Source of the DNA: SAR202 cluster bacterium
GTDB taxonomy: Bacteria > Chloroflexota > Dehalococcoidia > Lucifugimonadales > OSU-TB39
NCBI GenBank assembly: GCA_009392195.1
Contig: VFGY01000020.1
Location: forward strand, 1-58,292
Reading direction: 5' to 3'
DNA: 58,292 bases
This document shows positions 27,715-36,614 of this stretch, piece by piece. Position 1 is the stretch's first letter. Each line of letters starts with the position of its first letter. Under the pieces are notes generated by a model that saw nothing but the letters and a program-made list of their open reading frames with translations, ran no database searches and had not been told where the DNA came from. Made by a program: the position numbers and the translations under genes.

Positions 27715-28671
27715 TCAACAGACATTTATTGGATTACCTTGTAGATATGCAATCACATTATCCACGGCCCCCTCGTTCAATGATTCAATTCCTTCTAGAG
27801 TTTGGTCAGCCATGTGAGGAGTTAGTACCACATTTTCACATCCAAGCAGTGGATGATCTTTAGGTATCGGTTCCTGATCAAATACATCTAATCCTGCTCC
27901 TCCTAATTTCTCAGAATTCAAAGCATTAATTAAGGCTTCGGTATTAATTAATCCACCCCTACCTCCGTTAATTAACAATGCTCCATCTTTCATCTTAGAA
28001 ATTTGTTCGGATCCAATCAAATGTTTAGTCTTTTCAGATAAATTCACATGTAGACTTATAACATCTGATTGCTTTAATAATTCATCAAACTCAACGTATT
28101 CCACTCCTATTTCGGATACAAGAGTTTTAGAAGGATTAAATGTCCATGCTATAACTTTCATACCGATTGCTCTAGCAAGTCTTGCCATATTCGAACCAAT
28201 ATTACCAGTCCCTATAATTCCTAATGTTTTACCTTTAAGTAACATGTTTTCCAAACGAATCCATTTACCATTTTTTACATATGACGTTTGTAAAGACGTT
28301 CGCTTAGCTAATGCAAACATTAATCCAAAAATATGTTCAGCTACTACATACGAAGTGCGTCCAGGTTGATTCGAAACTACTATTCCAGACTCCCTAGCAT
28401 ATTTTAAATCAATCATATCGGTACCAATCGAGCAGGTAGATATCATTTTCAACTTTGGCAATCTAGATAATATCTCTTTCTCCCATTTAACAATCCCCCT
28501 AGTGTTAATTATGATATCTGCATCCAAAACCCTGTTCACCTGTTCATTCCTATTCAGTGGCAGGTCAGCATGTAAAATTACTTCACCATAATTTGCTAGC
28601 CTCTTTAATTGCGATGATCCAGCAATCTGCTGAGGATAATCTCCAGGTATAACTATATTTAGTAAAGACAT
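27715..28671 (-). CDS. D-isomer 2-hydroxyacid dehydrogenase
   Basis: The NAD-dependent enzyme has 318 residues. Its Rossmann motif is GTGNIG (154-159) and its catalytic residues are Arg238 (NGGRGGLI), Glu267 (DQEPIP) and His286 (LTPHMAD). The set is complete, so it should be active in reducing 2-keto acids or oxidising D-2-hydroxy acids. It is close to glyoxylate/hydroxypyruvate or phosphoglycerate-dehydrogenase-like proteins but lacks a regulatory ACT domain, so it is not full SerA. It sits between the hydrolase-like gene (37 bases upstream) and ridA (56 bases downstream). Confidence 0.9.
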   Translation of the reverse strand: MSLLNIVIPGDYPQQIAGSSQLKRLANYGEVILHADLPLNRNEQVNRVLDADIIINTRGIVKWEKEILSRLPKLKMISTCSIGTDMIDLKYARESGIVVSNQPGRTSYVVAEHIFGLMFALAKRTSLQTSYVKNGKWIRLENMLLKGKTLGIIGTGNIGSNMARLARAIGMKVIAWTFNPSKTLVSEIGVEYVEFDELLKQSDVISLHVNLSEKTKHLIGSEQISKMKDGALLINGGRGGLINTEALINALNSEKLGGAGLDVFDQEPIPKDHPLLGCENVVLTPHMADQTLEGIESLNEGAVDNVIAYLQGNPINVC

Positions 28672-28708
28672 GTCTATAACCTACAAATATTAAATAATAA
28701 TTCAGAAT

Positions 28709-30289
28709 CTAAATAACTATAAAAACTTCTATTTCATCAACTAATATGTCACCATTTGCATCTGGATCTTTTTTTATCAACTCTAGTTCCAAAATATTAT
28801 TACCATTATTAAAAATTGATTTATCAGCATCAATAATCAAAGTACAAAATTCTTCTGGCAAATCTGGAACAGGAGGTAACCCAGTCGCTTTCTTTGAATC
28901 AGGATCCACAATATATTTGACATCAATGAGTTGTTCATCATCGATGACCTTGATGAAATCATCGCTTATTGACTTATCATTTATTTTAATTTTAAAGCAA
29001 TCATCAATAGTCATATCAAACGCCCTTATCCACATAGCCACTTTTTTCACATCCTCAAATGGCTCATAAATTTTGAAGGGATAAGTCCCCCTATACCCCT
29101 CTTTTCTCTTTATCAAAACATGGTTGTTTTTTACCCCTCCAGTAGCTGATTTAGATTCTCCATAACCAACTTGACCATGCAACATTGGATCAAAAGTATA
29201 CCTTCTAAATCCTTTCTGCCCTGATTCAAATTCTTTTAATTTTAATAACTCCTGTAGTTGCATAGGATAAAAAGGAGCTGTTTTTATGGGCACAAAATGG
29301 TTATATACAGAAAACCCATCAGCCCCTTCACCATAATAGTTATTAAGTATGGCATATTGCTGTTCTAATTTAATAGAAGCACCTCCATTACGCCTCCTCA
29401 TCCTGATACTTGTCCAAGGTTGAATTGAAGGATAAAGTCTACAATTTATATTCCCTATTAAATCTGTAAATTCTTTAATTGGCGCATTAGTAGAACTATG
29501 CATAGATTCCTGTGGAGAGACATAATTAATGATTTCTTTGGTGACCCATGTAGGCACATCAAGTCCCATATTCAAACATTCATTAATTGTTTCAGGAACC
29601 CTTACTCCTAACACCAAATTCCTTCCTACAATTTTCGACCGTGTATCTAAAAGGGTCTTTATACTTGAGAGCACGTCCGTCATAAAATGTTTTCTTTCAA
29701 TTCCTGTTCCATGAGGAAAATACCCTCTATCTCTGAAGCACAATTCGATACCATCAACATCAAAACTATTTATAATTTCAGATGCAACAGAAACAACATA
29801 TTCACGTACCTCTCCAAAAGTAAAATCTAAAGTCCCTTTATCCATCTGGTAATATGGGTCCTGTCGTGTTTCATTTAAAAGCCACTCCGGATGACTGCTA
29901 ATAAAACTTGAGCCGGATCCAACTCCTTGGCTAACGGATACATGCCCATGGTTATCATTTACTCTCATACCTGCTAAAAATTCCATTCCTCTTTTATGCG
30001 ATTGATCAATTAGTACAGCAAGAGGTTGAACACCAGACTCAATCAATGGCAAAAATCTTTTATGTTGAGGTCTTGCATCATATTCAAACAAAGAAGTTTT
30101 CCAATAAGTTGTCCAGCCTTGCGTGTAAGCCTCCTGTATAAATGTATCTACTCCCACTTCAAATAAATCGTCTACCCAATCTCTAAGATGCTTTTCTTCG
30201 ACATTTTCCGGCAAGTACTGTCTAGCTATACTTGATGGATCACTTACATAAATAAAACGCCTATCACCTGATTTTTCTTTGTCTTGCAT
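28709..30289 (-). CDS. putative TIM-barrel glycoside-hydrolase-like protein
   Basis: The 526-residue protein has an N-terminal about 350 residues that look like a family-10-type (GHL10) TIM barrel. FIQEAYTQGWTTYW, a GMEFLAGMRVNDNHG strand, FDVDGIELCFRDRGYFP (an acidic residue at the end of a strand, as in glycosidases), and later GADGFSVYNHF are visible. The C-terminal about 150 residues appear beta-rich. There is no signal peptide. An AAAGGTG site precedes the ATG. It heads the hydrolase-dehydrogenase-ridA group, and comB and ispH lie just upstream on the same strand. Substrate and catalysis are unproven. Confidence 0.6.
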   Translation of the reverse strand: MQDKEKSGDRRFIYVSDPSSIARQYLPENVEEKHLRDWVDDLFEVGVDTFIQEAYTQGWTTYWKTSLFEYDARPQHKRFLPLIESGVQPLAVLIDQSHKRGMEFLAGMRVNDNHGHVSVSQGVGSGSSFISSHPEWLLNETRQDPYYQMDKGTLDFTFGEVREYVVSVASEIINSFDVDGIELCFRDRGYFPHGTGIERKHFMTDVLSSIKTLLDTRSKIVGRNLVLGVRVPETINECLNMGLDVPTWVTKEIINYVSPQESMHSSTNAPIKEFTDLIGNINCRLYPSIQPWTSIRMRRRNGGASIKLEQQYAILNNYYGEGADGFSVYNHFVPIKTAPFYPMQLQELLKLKEFESGQKGFRRYTFDPMLHGQVGYGESKSATGGVKNNHVLIKRKEGYRGTYPFKIYEPFEDVKKVAMWIRAFDMTIDDCFKIKINDKSISDDFIKVIDDEQLIDVKYIVDPDSKKATGLPPVPDLPEEFCTLIIDADKSIFNNGNNILELELIKKDPDANGDILVDEIEVFIVI

Positions 30290-30336
30290 TTTTGTACACC
30301 TTTTATTTATTGATTATTCAACAAATCACAAGATTA

Positions 30337-31023
30337 TCAAAAACCCTGCTTAGCCACTAAAATATCTTCTTCAGAAGATATCACAATTGGGCAATCGATT
30401 GAATCTATATCCAATGCTATATCTCTGTCTTGACAGTGGTACCACGGTAGATTAACATCATCAAATTTCGAAGAGTGTGAAGACGACAAAATGATATTTT
30501 TGATTGCCTTATAGTCAGTTTTTCTGTTTTCCAACAAATTCCTGATATACATCGCACATATTTCATCTTCATCGGTCCTAACCATACCAGCCCAGCCCAT
30601 TGCAACTATTGTTACTTTTTCAAAAGACTGTCGTTGCAACCATTGGCATGTGGATGCCGCATTAACTAAAGATGCACCCATAATCACATCTGACGATTTT
30701 ACACTGTTAACTCCTACGACTCCCGCTCTAGTAGACAATATCAATGATTTGTTTTTTAATTCTATCTGGCTTATCTCATAGGGAGAATTACCAAAATCAA
30801 AACCAACAGGCTTTTTACCGTCTACTTCCCCAACACAATAATCTGCCCCTACTTTATGCTTTAACACTCTAGCGTCATCAATATCTGATACCATATATAT
30901 TTTTTTTGCCCCACGGGAAATAGCTAAAGCTGCGGTGGTAAATGCTCTAAATACATCTATAATCACTACAGCACCTTCAGCCTTGGCAGCCCCAGTAATT
31001 AAACTGTCTATAACTATTTTCAT
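30337..31023 (-). CDS. ComB-family phosphatase (2-phosphosulfolactate phosphatase-like)
   Basis: The 228-residue protein matches the ComB family. IIDVFRAFTTAALAISRGAKKIYMV carries the conserved DVxRAxT motif. A later GFDFGNSPYEI and STRAGVVGV correspond to the family GNSP and NGT-like loops. ComB hydrolyses 2-phosphosulfolactate in coenzyme M and sulfolactate synthesis, with an Mg-dependent mechanism. Neither comA nor comC is in the window, and many bacterial ComB homologues are untested, so the substrate is uncertain. It follows ispH by 24 bases on the minus strand. Confidence 0.8.
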   Translation of the reverse strand: MKIVIDSLITGAAKAEGAVVIIDVFRAFTTAALAISRGAKKIYMVSDIDDARVLKHKVGADYCVGEVDGKKPVGFDFGNSPYEISQIELKNKSLILSTRAGVVGVNSVKSSDVIMGASLVNAASTCQWLQRQSFEKVTIVAMGWAGMVRTDEDEICAMYIRNLLENRKTDYKAIKNIILSSSHSSKFDDVNLPWYHCQDRDIALDIDSIDCPIVISSEEDILVAKQGF

Positions 31024-31047
31024 TTACAATCTATTGCATATTTTGGG

Positions 31048-31947
31048 TCATTTTAGTTCAGGGGGCATTACAAATACAAAATCCTCTTTTGGACCATCCA
31101 TTATTTCTATATCATCTGGCTTCAATTTGGAAAGAACTTGGCTGACAAGATCTTCAGGAGTAGAAGCACCCGATGTAACTCCTATTTTATCTACTCCACT
31201 GATCCAATCATCCAAAATATCTTCTGCTGATCCAATCCTATATGATTCAATATTCCTAGCTTTAGCAACTTCAGTAAGTCTTTTACAATTAGAACTGTTT
31301 TCAGAACCTATTACTAATATCAAATCCACTACATCGCACATCTTTTTAACCGCTTCCTGACGATTAGTAGTTGCATAACAGATATCGTTTCTAACAACCA
31401 GGTTATCAAATTTATTTTTAATAATGTTAACTGATTTATCAGTATCATCTTTTGACAGAGTAGTCTGGGTTAGGACAGCAACAGGGCTTGACTCATCCCA
31501 ATCAGGAATCTCTGATACACCTTCGTCATCAAGTAAATGCATTGGAGTTTGGCCCATTGTACCTATTGTTTCTTGATGGCCAGCATGTCCCACATAAACT
31601 ACCTTTCTACCTTCTGAGCTATATTTCTTCGCTTCATTATGAACCTTCGTAACTAATGGACAAGTAGCATCAATCACTGTCAAGTCAAGTAACTTTGCAC
31701 GATCGAAATCTGAAGGAGGAGAACCGTGCGCAGAAAATATCACCGATGAACCTTCTGGGATTTCGTTAACATCTTCAACAGTTATAGCCCCTTTCTTACC
31801 CAATGCTTCAACAACATATTTATTATGAACAATTTCATGTTTTATATAAACAGGAGCACCAAATTTTTCGATAGCCTTTTCTACTATATCTATAGCCCTG
31901 ACGACTCCAGCACAAAACCCTCTAGGCGTACCCAAATAAACTTTCAT
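31048..31947 (-). CDS. ispH: 4-hydroxy-3-methylbut-2-enyl diphosphate reductase
   Basis: Last enzyme of the MEP isoprenoid pathway. It reduces HMBPP to IPP and DMAPP with an iron-sulfur cluster. The 299-residue protein has the three cluster cysteines Cys12 (GFCAGV), Cys96 (DATCPLV) and Cys190 (ICYATTNRQ). Also present are the HExx-type region with Glu126 (HAGHQETIG), His41 and His74, and a C-terminal VTSGASTPEDLV. It is the first gene of the leftward run ispH-comB and diverges from the aminotransferase gene, with a dyad between them. Confidence 0.97.
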   Translation of the reverse strand: MKVYLGTPRGFCAGVVRAIDIVEKAIEKFGAPVYIKHEIVHNKYVVEALGKKGAITVEDVNEIPEGSSVIFSAHGSPPSDFDRAKLLDLTVIDATCPLVTKVHNEAKKYSSEGRKVVYVGHAGHQETIGTMGQTPMHLLDDEGVSEIPDWDESSPVAVLTQTTLSKDDTDKSVNIIKNKFDNLVVRNDICYATTNRQEAVKKMCDVVDLILVIGSENSSNCKRLTEVAKARNIESYRIGSAEDILDDWISGVDKIGVTSGASTPEDLVSQVLSKLKPDDIEIMDGPKEDFVFVMPPELK

Positions 31948-31978
31948 TAAATAATTCCAATTAAATATACCTGTATCA

Positions 31979-32006
31979 TACCATAATATAATACACGGTT
32001 ATGGTA
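31979..32006. promoter_or_regulatory. 8-bp inverted repeat in the ispH/aminotransferase divergent region
   Basis: Perfect arms TACCATAA (31979-31986) and TTATGGTA (31999-32006) are separated by 12 bases, so arm centres are 20 bases apart (two helical turns). This is typical of a dimeric regulator site. A GTATACT direct repeat (32014 and 32038) follows closer to the rightward gene. No regulator is encoded nearby. Confidence 0.45.
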
Positions 32007-32070
32007 ATACTTCGTATACTTAGCATAAACACAAAGTGTATACTATTTATATCACTTTTGGAGGGTTCAA

Positions 32071-33237
32071 ATGAAGCTAGCAAACCGCATGAATAATCTT
32101 GGTACAGAAACCGCTTTTGAGGTGCTAGCAAAAGCTAAAGCATTAGAGAGTCAGGGGAAAAATATAATCCACCTAGAGATTGGGGAACCCGATTTCGACA
32201 CACCAGCAAACATAATAAAGGCTGCTCAAGACGCACTCTCTAACGGTTACACACATTATGGTCCATCACCAGGGCTAATGGAAGTAAGAGAAAGAATCGC
32301 TCAAGAAGTAAGTGAAACTCGTAACATCTCTGTATCAGCCAATAATGTAGTCGTCACTCCTGGGGCAAAACCTATCATGTTTTTTGCCATGCTTGCACTA
32401 GTAGATGAAGGGGATGAAGTTATTTACCCAAACCCAGGATTCCCAATATATGAATCTATGATTAATTTTGTAGGTGGAGTTCCGGTACCAATGAAATTGT
32501 TGGCTTCCAACAACTTCGAAATTGACATAAACGATATAACTAATCAAATATCACCTAGAACGAAGTTAATGATTATCAATTCACCAAACAATCCATGTGG
32601 GAGTGTTATATCTAAAGAAGATTTGACTGCACTAGCAAAACTTGCTCAAGAAAATGACTTTATGATTTTAACCGACGAAGTATATCGAAAATTTTTGTAT
32701 GAAGGCGATTACTTTAGTCCTGCAAGTGTACCTGGCATGATGGAAAGAACCATTATCCTTGATGGATTTTCTAAAACTTACTCAATGACCGGTTGGAGAG
32801 CAGGATTTGGAGTGATGCCAGAAAATTTAGTTGAACCTATTTCTCGATTATCCACAAACAGTGTATCCTGCACTGCTAGTTTCACTCAAATTGCTACCTT
32901 AGAAGCAATGAACGGTTCACAGGAAGAACCAATGAAAATGGTTGATGAATTCAAAGTTAGAAGAGATGTAATAGTTAAAGGTCTGAATTCTATTCCTGGG
33001 ATAGAATGTCCTATGCCGGGAGGAGCATTCTATGTTTTCCCAAGCATAGTAGGCACAGGAATGTCGAGCAAACAATTTGCCAATGACCTGTTAGAAAAAT
33101 ATGGTGTGGCTTGCTTAGCTGGTGAATCATTCGGCAAATATGGTAAAGGCTGTATAAGATTCTCATTTGCCAATTCAATGGAAAATCTTAACGAAGCATT
33201 AAACCGCATAAATTCTTTTGTCACAGTAAATTCATAG
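32071..33237 (+). CDS. class I aminotransferase (aspartate aminotransferase-like)
   Basis: The 388-residue fold-type I PLP enzyme has GEPDFDTP near residue 38, SPNNPCG with Asn174, the Asp of LTDEVY (202), the PLP Lys235 in GFSKTYSMTGWRAGF, and the substrate-carboxylate arginine in GCIRFSFANS. The pattern is that of Thermus/Bacillus-type aspartate aminotransferase (subgroup Ib), although alanine or aromatic donors are not excluded. A strong GGAGGG site (32060-32065) lies 5 bases before the ATG. nadE follows after 29 bases, probably in one operon. Confidence 0.9.
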   Translation: MKLANRMNNLGTETAFEVLAKAKALESQGKNIIHLEIGEPDFDTPANIIKAAQDALSNGYTHYGPSPGLMEVRERIAQEVSETRNISVSANNVVVTPGAKPIMFFAMLALVDEGDEVIYPNPGFPIYESMINFVGGVPVPMKLLASNNFEIDINDITNQISPRTKLMIINSPNNPCGSVISKEDLTALAKLAQENDFMILTDEVYRKFLYEGDYFSPASVPGMMERTIILDGFSKTYSMTGWRAGFGVMPENLVEPISRLSTNSVSCTASFTQIATLEAMNGSQEEPMKMVDEFKVRRDVIVKGLNSIPGIECPMPGGAFYVFPSIVGTGMSSKQFANDLLEKYGVACLAGESFGKYGKGCIRFSFANSMENLNEALNRINSFVTVNS

Positions 33238-33266
33238 CTAATTAAATATATCTGAATGGATGTAAT

Positions 33267-35003
33267 ATGAGTGATTTATTAAGAATCGCGATGGCTCAAA
33301 TAAATTCATCTGTTGGTGATTTTGAAGGCAACAAACTAAAAATCATTGATTGTATCAATCGATCAAAATGTGTCAAAGCAGATATTATAGCATTCCCTGA
33401 ATTGGCAATAACTGGTTACCCTCCACAAGATTTACTATTCAACAAAAATTTTATAGAAACAAATTTAAAAATCTTAAATGAAATAATACCCGAATCAAAT
33501 GGGATTACTGTAATACTAGGATTTGTTGATAAAGATCAAAATGACAACCTTTACAACGCAGCCGCTATACTATCGAACCAAACTCTTAAAGATACTTACC
33601 ACAAAATACATCTTCCCAATTACGGAGTCTTTGATGAAAAGCGTTATTTTTCCCAAGGCACGGCTGCCAAACTTATTCTGTTAGGAGACACAAAAATAGG
33701 GGTTAGTATTTGTGAAGATATATGGCATTCAAATGGTCCTATTTTAGAACAAGCACAACAAGGGGCTAAACTATCTATCAATATTAACGGCTCTCCATAT
33801 CATGCTGGCAAAAAAAAGATTAGAGAAGACCTATTGAAATCACACTCAACTAAGCATCATCTTTTTGTTGGGTATGTCAACATGGTAGGCGGACAGGATG
33901 AATTGGTATTTGATGGCAATAGTATGTTATTAAACCCTAAAGGGAACATTATTTCCCAAGCAAATCAATTTGAAGAAGACCTCGTATTCACTGATTTGAA
34001 AATCGACCATCTCAAATCAAAATCAGCACATTCAATTCAAAGTACAAAATCGGATTCGAATGTAAATACATATGTAATGAATAATTCTATAAAGCTGCCA
34101 AATGAACTTACCAAAAATAAACCTGTTTTAGAAAAACAATCCCCTATCCAATATAACGAAACAGGTGAAATTTATGCAGCTTTGGTTCTCGGCACAAAAG
34201 ATTACGTCCTTAAATGCGGATTCAAAAAAGTTATAGTGGCTTTATCTGGGGGAATAGATTCAAGCCTAGTTACAACAATAGCAGTAGATGCGCTGGGCGC
34301 TGACAACGTTACTGCTATATCTTTACCTTCTAAATATTCTTCTAAATCTAGTGTCGAAGATGCTGAACTGCTAAGCAAAAATCTCGCAATAAATTTACAG
34401 ACTATACCCATAAAATCTAGCGTAAATATTTTTGACGAAACTCTCAAGGCCCACTTAGAAAACGTAGAAGATGATTTAACGTCTCAAAATGTTCAAAGCA
34501 GAATAAGAGGCTTGATTATGATGGCGTTATCAAATAATACCGGGGCTTTAGTTCTAACTACAGGTAATAAAAGTGAAATGGCTGTTGGATATGCAACAAT
34601 TTATGGAGATATGGCTGGGGGCTACTCAGTAATAAAAGATGTACCTAAAACTTTGGTTTATAAATTGGCTCATTATAGAAATACAATTGCTCAGCCCGTC
34701 ATACCTACGTCTGTTTTACTTAAGGCGCCAAGTGCGGAACTTAAACCAAATCAGAAAGACCAAGATTATTTGCCAGAATATGATGTATTAGATGAAATCC
34801 TTAAAGAATACATCGAAAATGACAACAGCCCATTTGACATATCCAAAAAAGGATTCGCTTTAGAATTAGTTGAAAAAATTGCAAACATGGTTGATAAAAG
34901 TGAATATAAACGTCAACAAGCCCCACCTGGCATAAAAATAAGCCGGAAGAATTTCGGCCGGGATAGGAGAATGCCAATATCAAACCGATTTAGAATCAAT
35001 TAA
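33267..35003 (+). CDS. nadE: glutamine-dependent NAD+ synthetase
   Basis: Amidates deamido-NAD using glutamine-derived ammonia. In 578 residues the N-terminal nitrilase-type glutaminase domain shows Glu in FPELAITGY, Lys in YHKIHLPNYG and nucleophile Cys149 in SICEDIW. The C-terminal synthetase domain has the ATP-pyrophosphatase loop SGGIDSS (from about 327) and TTGNKSEMAVGY. Both domains are complete. It is followed by a hairpin terminator before the glycine cleavage genes. Confidence 0.96.
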   Translation: MSDLLRIAMAQINSSVGDFEGNKLKIIDCINRSKCVKADIIAFPELAITGYPPQDLLFNKNFIETNLKILNEIIPESNGITVILGFVDKDQNDNLYNAAAILSNQTLKDTYHKIHLPNYGVFDEKRYFSQGTAAKLILLGDTKIGVSICEDIWHSNGPILEQAQQGAKLSININGSPYHAGKKKIREDLLKSHSTKHHLFVGYVNMVGGQDELVFDGNSMLLNPKGNIISQANQFEEDLVFTDLKIDHLKSKSAHSIQSTKSDSNVNTYVMNNSIKLPNELTKNKPVLEKQSPIQYNETGEIYAALVLGTKDYVLKCGFKKVIVALSGGIDSSLVTTIAVDALGADNVTAISLPSKYSSKSSVEDAELLSKNLAINLQTIPIKSSVNIFDETLKAHLENVEDDLTSQNVQSRIRGLIMMALSNNTGALVLTTGNKSEMAVGYATIYGDMAGGYSVIKDVPKTLVYKLAHYRNTIAQPVIPTSVLLKAPSAELKPNQKDQDYLPEYDVLDEILKEYIENDNSPFDISKKGFALELVEKIANMVDKSEYKRQQAPPGIKISRKNFGRDRRMPISNRFRIN

Positions 35004-35063
35004 ATTCAAAATACTATAATGAACCTTCAATCTGTCGCCGAAGAATATGATATTATTGTATGT

Positions 35064-35090
35064 GCACCGATGTGTCCGGTGCTATTTTTA
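35064..35090 (+). terminator. rho-independent terminator after nadE
   Basis: GCACCG (35064-35069) pairs perfectly with CGGTGC (35077-35082) across a 7-base loop and is followed by TATTTTTATG. It separates nadE from gcvT and lies only about 25 bases before the gcvT start. It could therefore also act as a leader attenuator for the gcv operon if transcription reads through. Confidence 0.7.
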
Positions 35091-35107
35091 TGTTTGATTA
35101 ATTATTA

Positions 35108-36202
35108 ATGAATGTACAAGAAAACCTAAAGTTAACATCCCTGTACCAAGAGCATTTAAATTCAAATGCAAAAATGGTGGATTTTGCTGGATGGAAAATG
35201 CCTATCCAATATGAAGGCATACTCGCTGAAACAAAATCCGTTAGAGCTACTGCTGGTGCTTTCGACGTATCCCACATGGGTAGAGTTAAAATTACGGGGA
35301 CCGATGCAGAGACATTTCTTAATAAAATTACCAGCTTTGATACTAAATCCATGGATGATTATCAGGCAAAATATGGACTTGTTTGCAATGAAGCTGGAGG
35401 AATTATAGATGACATTATCTTGTACAGAAAATCTCAAGAAGATTATCTATTAATACCTAATGCTTCTAATACAACCGAGGTTTTGAATTGGATCTATAAA
35501 TTCAAAACCAACGAAGATATAGAAATACAGAACGTAACAGAAAGTACCACTATGATTTCAATTCAAGGACCATCATCTGAAGATGCATTAAATGATTTAG
35601 TTGCACCCGAAAAAATCGAGCTAAAAAGATTTAGGTCAACCAACACTCAATATCAAGGTGATGATATTTTTATTGGGCGAACCGGTTACACTGGTGAAAA
35701 TGGATTTGAGATTGTTTCACAAAACAAAATAGGTCCAGCAATTTGGAACCATTTATTACAATTTGGAGTGAAACCTGCTGGATTGGGTTCAAGAGATATA
35801 CTTAGATTAGAAGCAGGCCTTCCATTGCATGGAAATGAAATAAGTAAGGACATAAATCCATACCAAGCTAATTTACAAAGGTTTGTTACCATTGAAAGAG
35901 ACGAATATATTGCAAAAGCTTCACTGCAAAAAATAATAGAAAAAGGAATAGACATATCTTTAATAGGGTTCAAAGTATTTGATAGAATAATTCCTAGGCA
36001 CCACAATAAAATATTGAATAAATCTAATGAAGAAATCGGTTATGTCACAAGTGGGAGCTATTCTCCTCACCTTGACATGAGTATAGGCATGGGCTATGTT
36101 CAAACAAATGAATCTTCAGTAGCGAACAAAGTGAATTTACAAATACGAAACAAAATTGTAGAAGCAGAAATAATAAAACTTCCTTTTTATAAACGGAGCT
36201 AA
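35108..36202 (+). CDS. gcvT: glycine cleavage system T protein (aminomethyltransferase)
   Basis: Transfers the methylene carbon of the aminomethyl-lipoyl H-protein to tetrahydrofolate. The 364-residue chain has FAGWKMPIQY, FDVSHMGR, the folate-site Asp region (NEAGGIIDDIILYR), YTGENGFEI and a C-terminal GYVTSGSYSP. Lengths match standard GcvT. It is the first gene of gcvT-gcvH-gcvPA-gcvPB, and gcvH starts 5 bases after its stop. No lipoamide dehydrogenase is in the operon. Confidence 0.96.
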   Translation: MNVQENLKLTSLYQEHLNSNAKMVDFAGWKMPIQYEGILAETKSVRATAGAFDVSHMGRVKITGTDAETFLNKITSFDTKSMDDYQAKYGLVCNEAGGIIDDIILYRKSQEDYLLIPNASNTTEVLNWIYKFKTNEDIEIQNVTESTTMISIQGPSSEDALNDLVAPEKIELKRFRSTNTQYQGDDIFIGRTGYTGENGFEIVSQNKIGPAIWNHLLQFGVKPAGLGSRDILRLEAGLPLHGNEISKDINPYQANLQRFVTIERDEYIAKASLQKIIEKGIDISLIGFKVFDRIIPRHHNKILNKSNEEIGYVTSGSYSPHLDMSIGMGYVQTNESSVANKVNLQIRNKIVEAEIIKLPFYKRS

Positions 36203-36207
36203 GTGAT

Positions 36208-36597
36208 ATGACACCTGAAACCTTGCTTTATTCCAAAGAACACGAATGGGTAAAAGTAACTGAATCAGACAACGTGGTAACGATTGGAATTACGGATTAC
36301 GCAGCTGAAAACCTAGGAGATATAGTTTTCATCGAACTACCCGAATCAGGTTCTAATGTTGATCAATTCGGGAAGCTTGGAGAAGTTGAATCTGTAAAAG
36401 CTGTATCAGATATATATTCACCAGTATCTGGAACAATTGTTGAAACTAATTCACAATTAGAAGAGAACCCAGAACATATAAATGACAGTCCTTACGAAAA
36501 TGGATGGATTGCAAAAATAAAAATCAGCAGTAGCAGTGATTTAGATAATTTAATGAATTCGAAAGAATATGACTCAATGTTAAATGAAGAAGCATAA
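36208..36597 (+). CDS. gcvH: glycine cleavage system H protein
   Basis: The 129-residue lipoyl carrier shuttles the aminomethyl group between P and T proteins. The lipoylation residue is Lys64 in GEVESVKAVSDIYSPVSG. HEWV near the N terminus and PYENGWI towards the end are the usual H-protein motifs. Placement between gcvT and gcvPA with short gaps (5 and 17 bases) fits a single mRNA. Confidence 0.97.
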   Translation: MTPETLLYSKEHEWVKVTESDNVVTIGITDYAAENLGDIVFIELPESGSNVDQFGKLGEVESVKAVSDIYSPVSGTIVETNSQLEENPEHINDSPYENGWIAKIKISSSSDLDNLMNSKEYDSMLNEEA

Positions 36598-36614
36598 TTT
36601 AAGGATTTAGTTGA

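Noticed and set aside
35004-35107. Possible glycine riboswitch before gcvT
   Set aside because: The gap is 104 bases and holds one simple terminator hairpin; there is no tandem aptamer structure.
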